Source of the DNA: JBAWVR01 sp964583845 | GTDB taxonomy: Bacteria > Patescibacteriota > Minisyncoccia > Phycocordibacterales > GWA1-40-21 | Length of the DNA stretch: 12,480 bases | Assembly: GCA_964583845.1 (NCBI GenBank) | Contig: CAZOXG010000028.1 | Location: forward strand, 1 to 12,480 | Direction of reading: 5' to 3' | Shown: in pieces, positions 12,428 to 12,480 of the stretch | Numbering within the stretch: the stretch's first letter is position 1 | How the letters are laid out: each line of letters begins with the position of its first letter | Program-made: the position numbers and the translations under genes | Notes under the pieces: generated by a model | What the model was told of the DNA's origin: nothing | What the model saw: only the letters and a program-made list of their open reading frames with translations | The model's database searches: none

Positions 12428-12479
12428 CCCCGATTTAAGCCTTGAGAAGGCTCTGTCCTAACCGTTAGACGATAGGGCC
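12408..12479 (-). tRNA. tRNA-Glu (anticodon CTC)
   Basis: A complete 72-nt cloverleaf on the minus strand. The acceptor stem GGCCCTA pairs with TAGGGTC (one G.T), the D-arm is GTC-TAACGGTTAG-GAC, and the anticodon arm is GAGCC-TTCTCAA-GGCTT with anticodon CTC. A 4-nt variable loop follows, and the T-arm is CGGGG-TTCGATT-CCCCG. The discriminator base is A. CCA is not encoded; the genomic sequence after the discriminator is CAAAATC, so it must be added by nucleotidyltransferase. The sequence closely resembles Bacillus-type tRNA-Glu. Its promoter lies beyond the window edge. Confidence 0.95.
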
Positions 12480-12480
12480 A

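Overview
The window reads as bacterial chromosome from a small-genome, AT-rich lineage. The gene set and protein style (a divergent CorA, RmuC, a YqeY-like protein, RecR, and many short genes with no recognisable family) suggest the Candidate Phyla Radiation (Patescibacteria, Parcubacteria-like). That placement is an inference from gene content; no rRNA or marker tree is available here. TAA, TAG and TGA all appear to act as stops. One TGA stop (10412-10414) sits just before a terminator hairpin, so the standard bacterial code fits.

Layout. Positions 1-160 hold the edge of an unidentified plus-strand unit and a strong terminator. rplI (bL9) and an S41 carboxy-terminal processing protease lie on the minus strand (160-1863). 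A CorA-like membrane protein and cysS form a plus-strand pair (1999-4359), ending in a bidirectional terminator that faces a small minus-strand membrane protein (4396-4875). dnaB and recR form a plus-strand replication/recombination pair (5142-7154), followed by another small membrane protein (7282-7731). rplU (bL21) and rmuC are on the minus strand, and a YqeY-type protein diverges from rmuC. From 9950 to 11376 lie three unrecognised small genes, two with CxxC...CxxC zinc-ribbon motifs. Next is a histidine-phosphatase gene interrupted by an in-frame TAA. The right end is a gene-free stretch of nested palindromes leading into tRNA-Glu(CTC) on the minus strand.

Two patterns stand out. First, genes start in two ways. 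Conserved genes (rplU, rmuC, ctpA, corA-like, rplI, the phosphatase) have a -10-like hexamer only 6-9 nt before the start codon and no Shine-Dalgarno, so their mRNAs are probably leaderless or nearly so. The unrecognised small genes instead have good promoters, leaders of roughly 35-65 nt and strong GGAGG-type ribosome binding sites. Second, the 3' half of tRNA-Glu (T-arm plus acceptor strand plus trailer) recurs in alternating orientation over about 380 bp. Each of the two complete palindromes carries a small hairpin inserted exactly between the T-arm and the acceptor sequence, and the two hairpins differ by paired, compensatory changes.

Most of the window is housekeeping: translation (bL9, bL21, CysRS, tRNA-Glu, probably the YqeY protein), replication and repair (DnaB, RecR, RmuC) and envelope proteolysis (CtpA-like). 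No plasmid, phage, CRISPR or transposase gene is visible.
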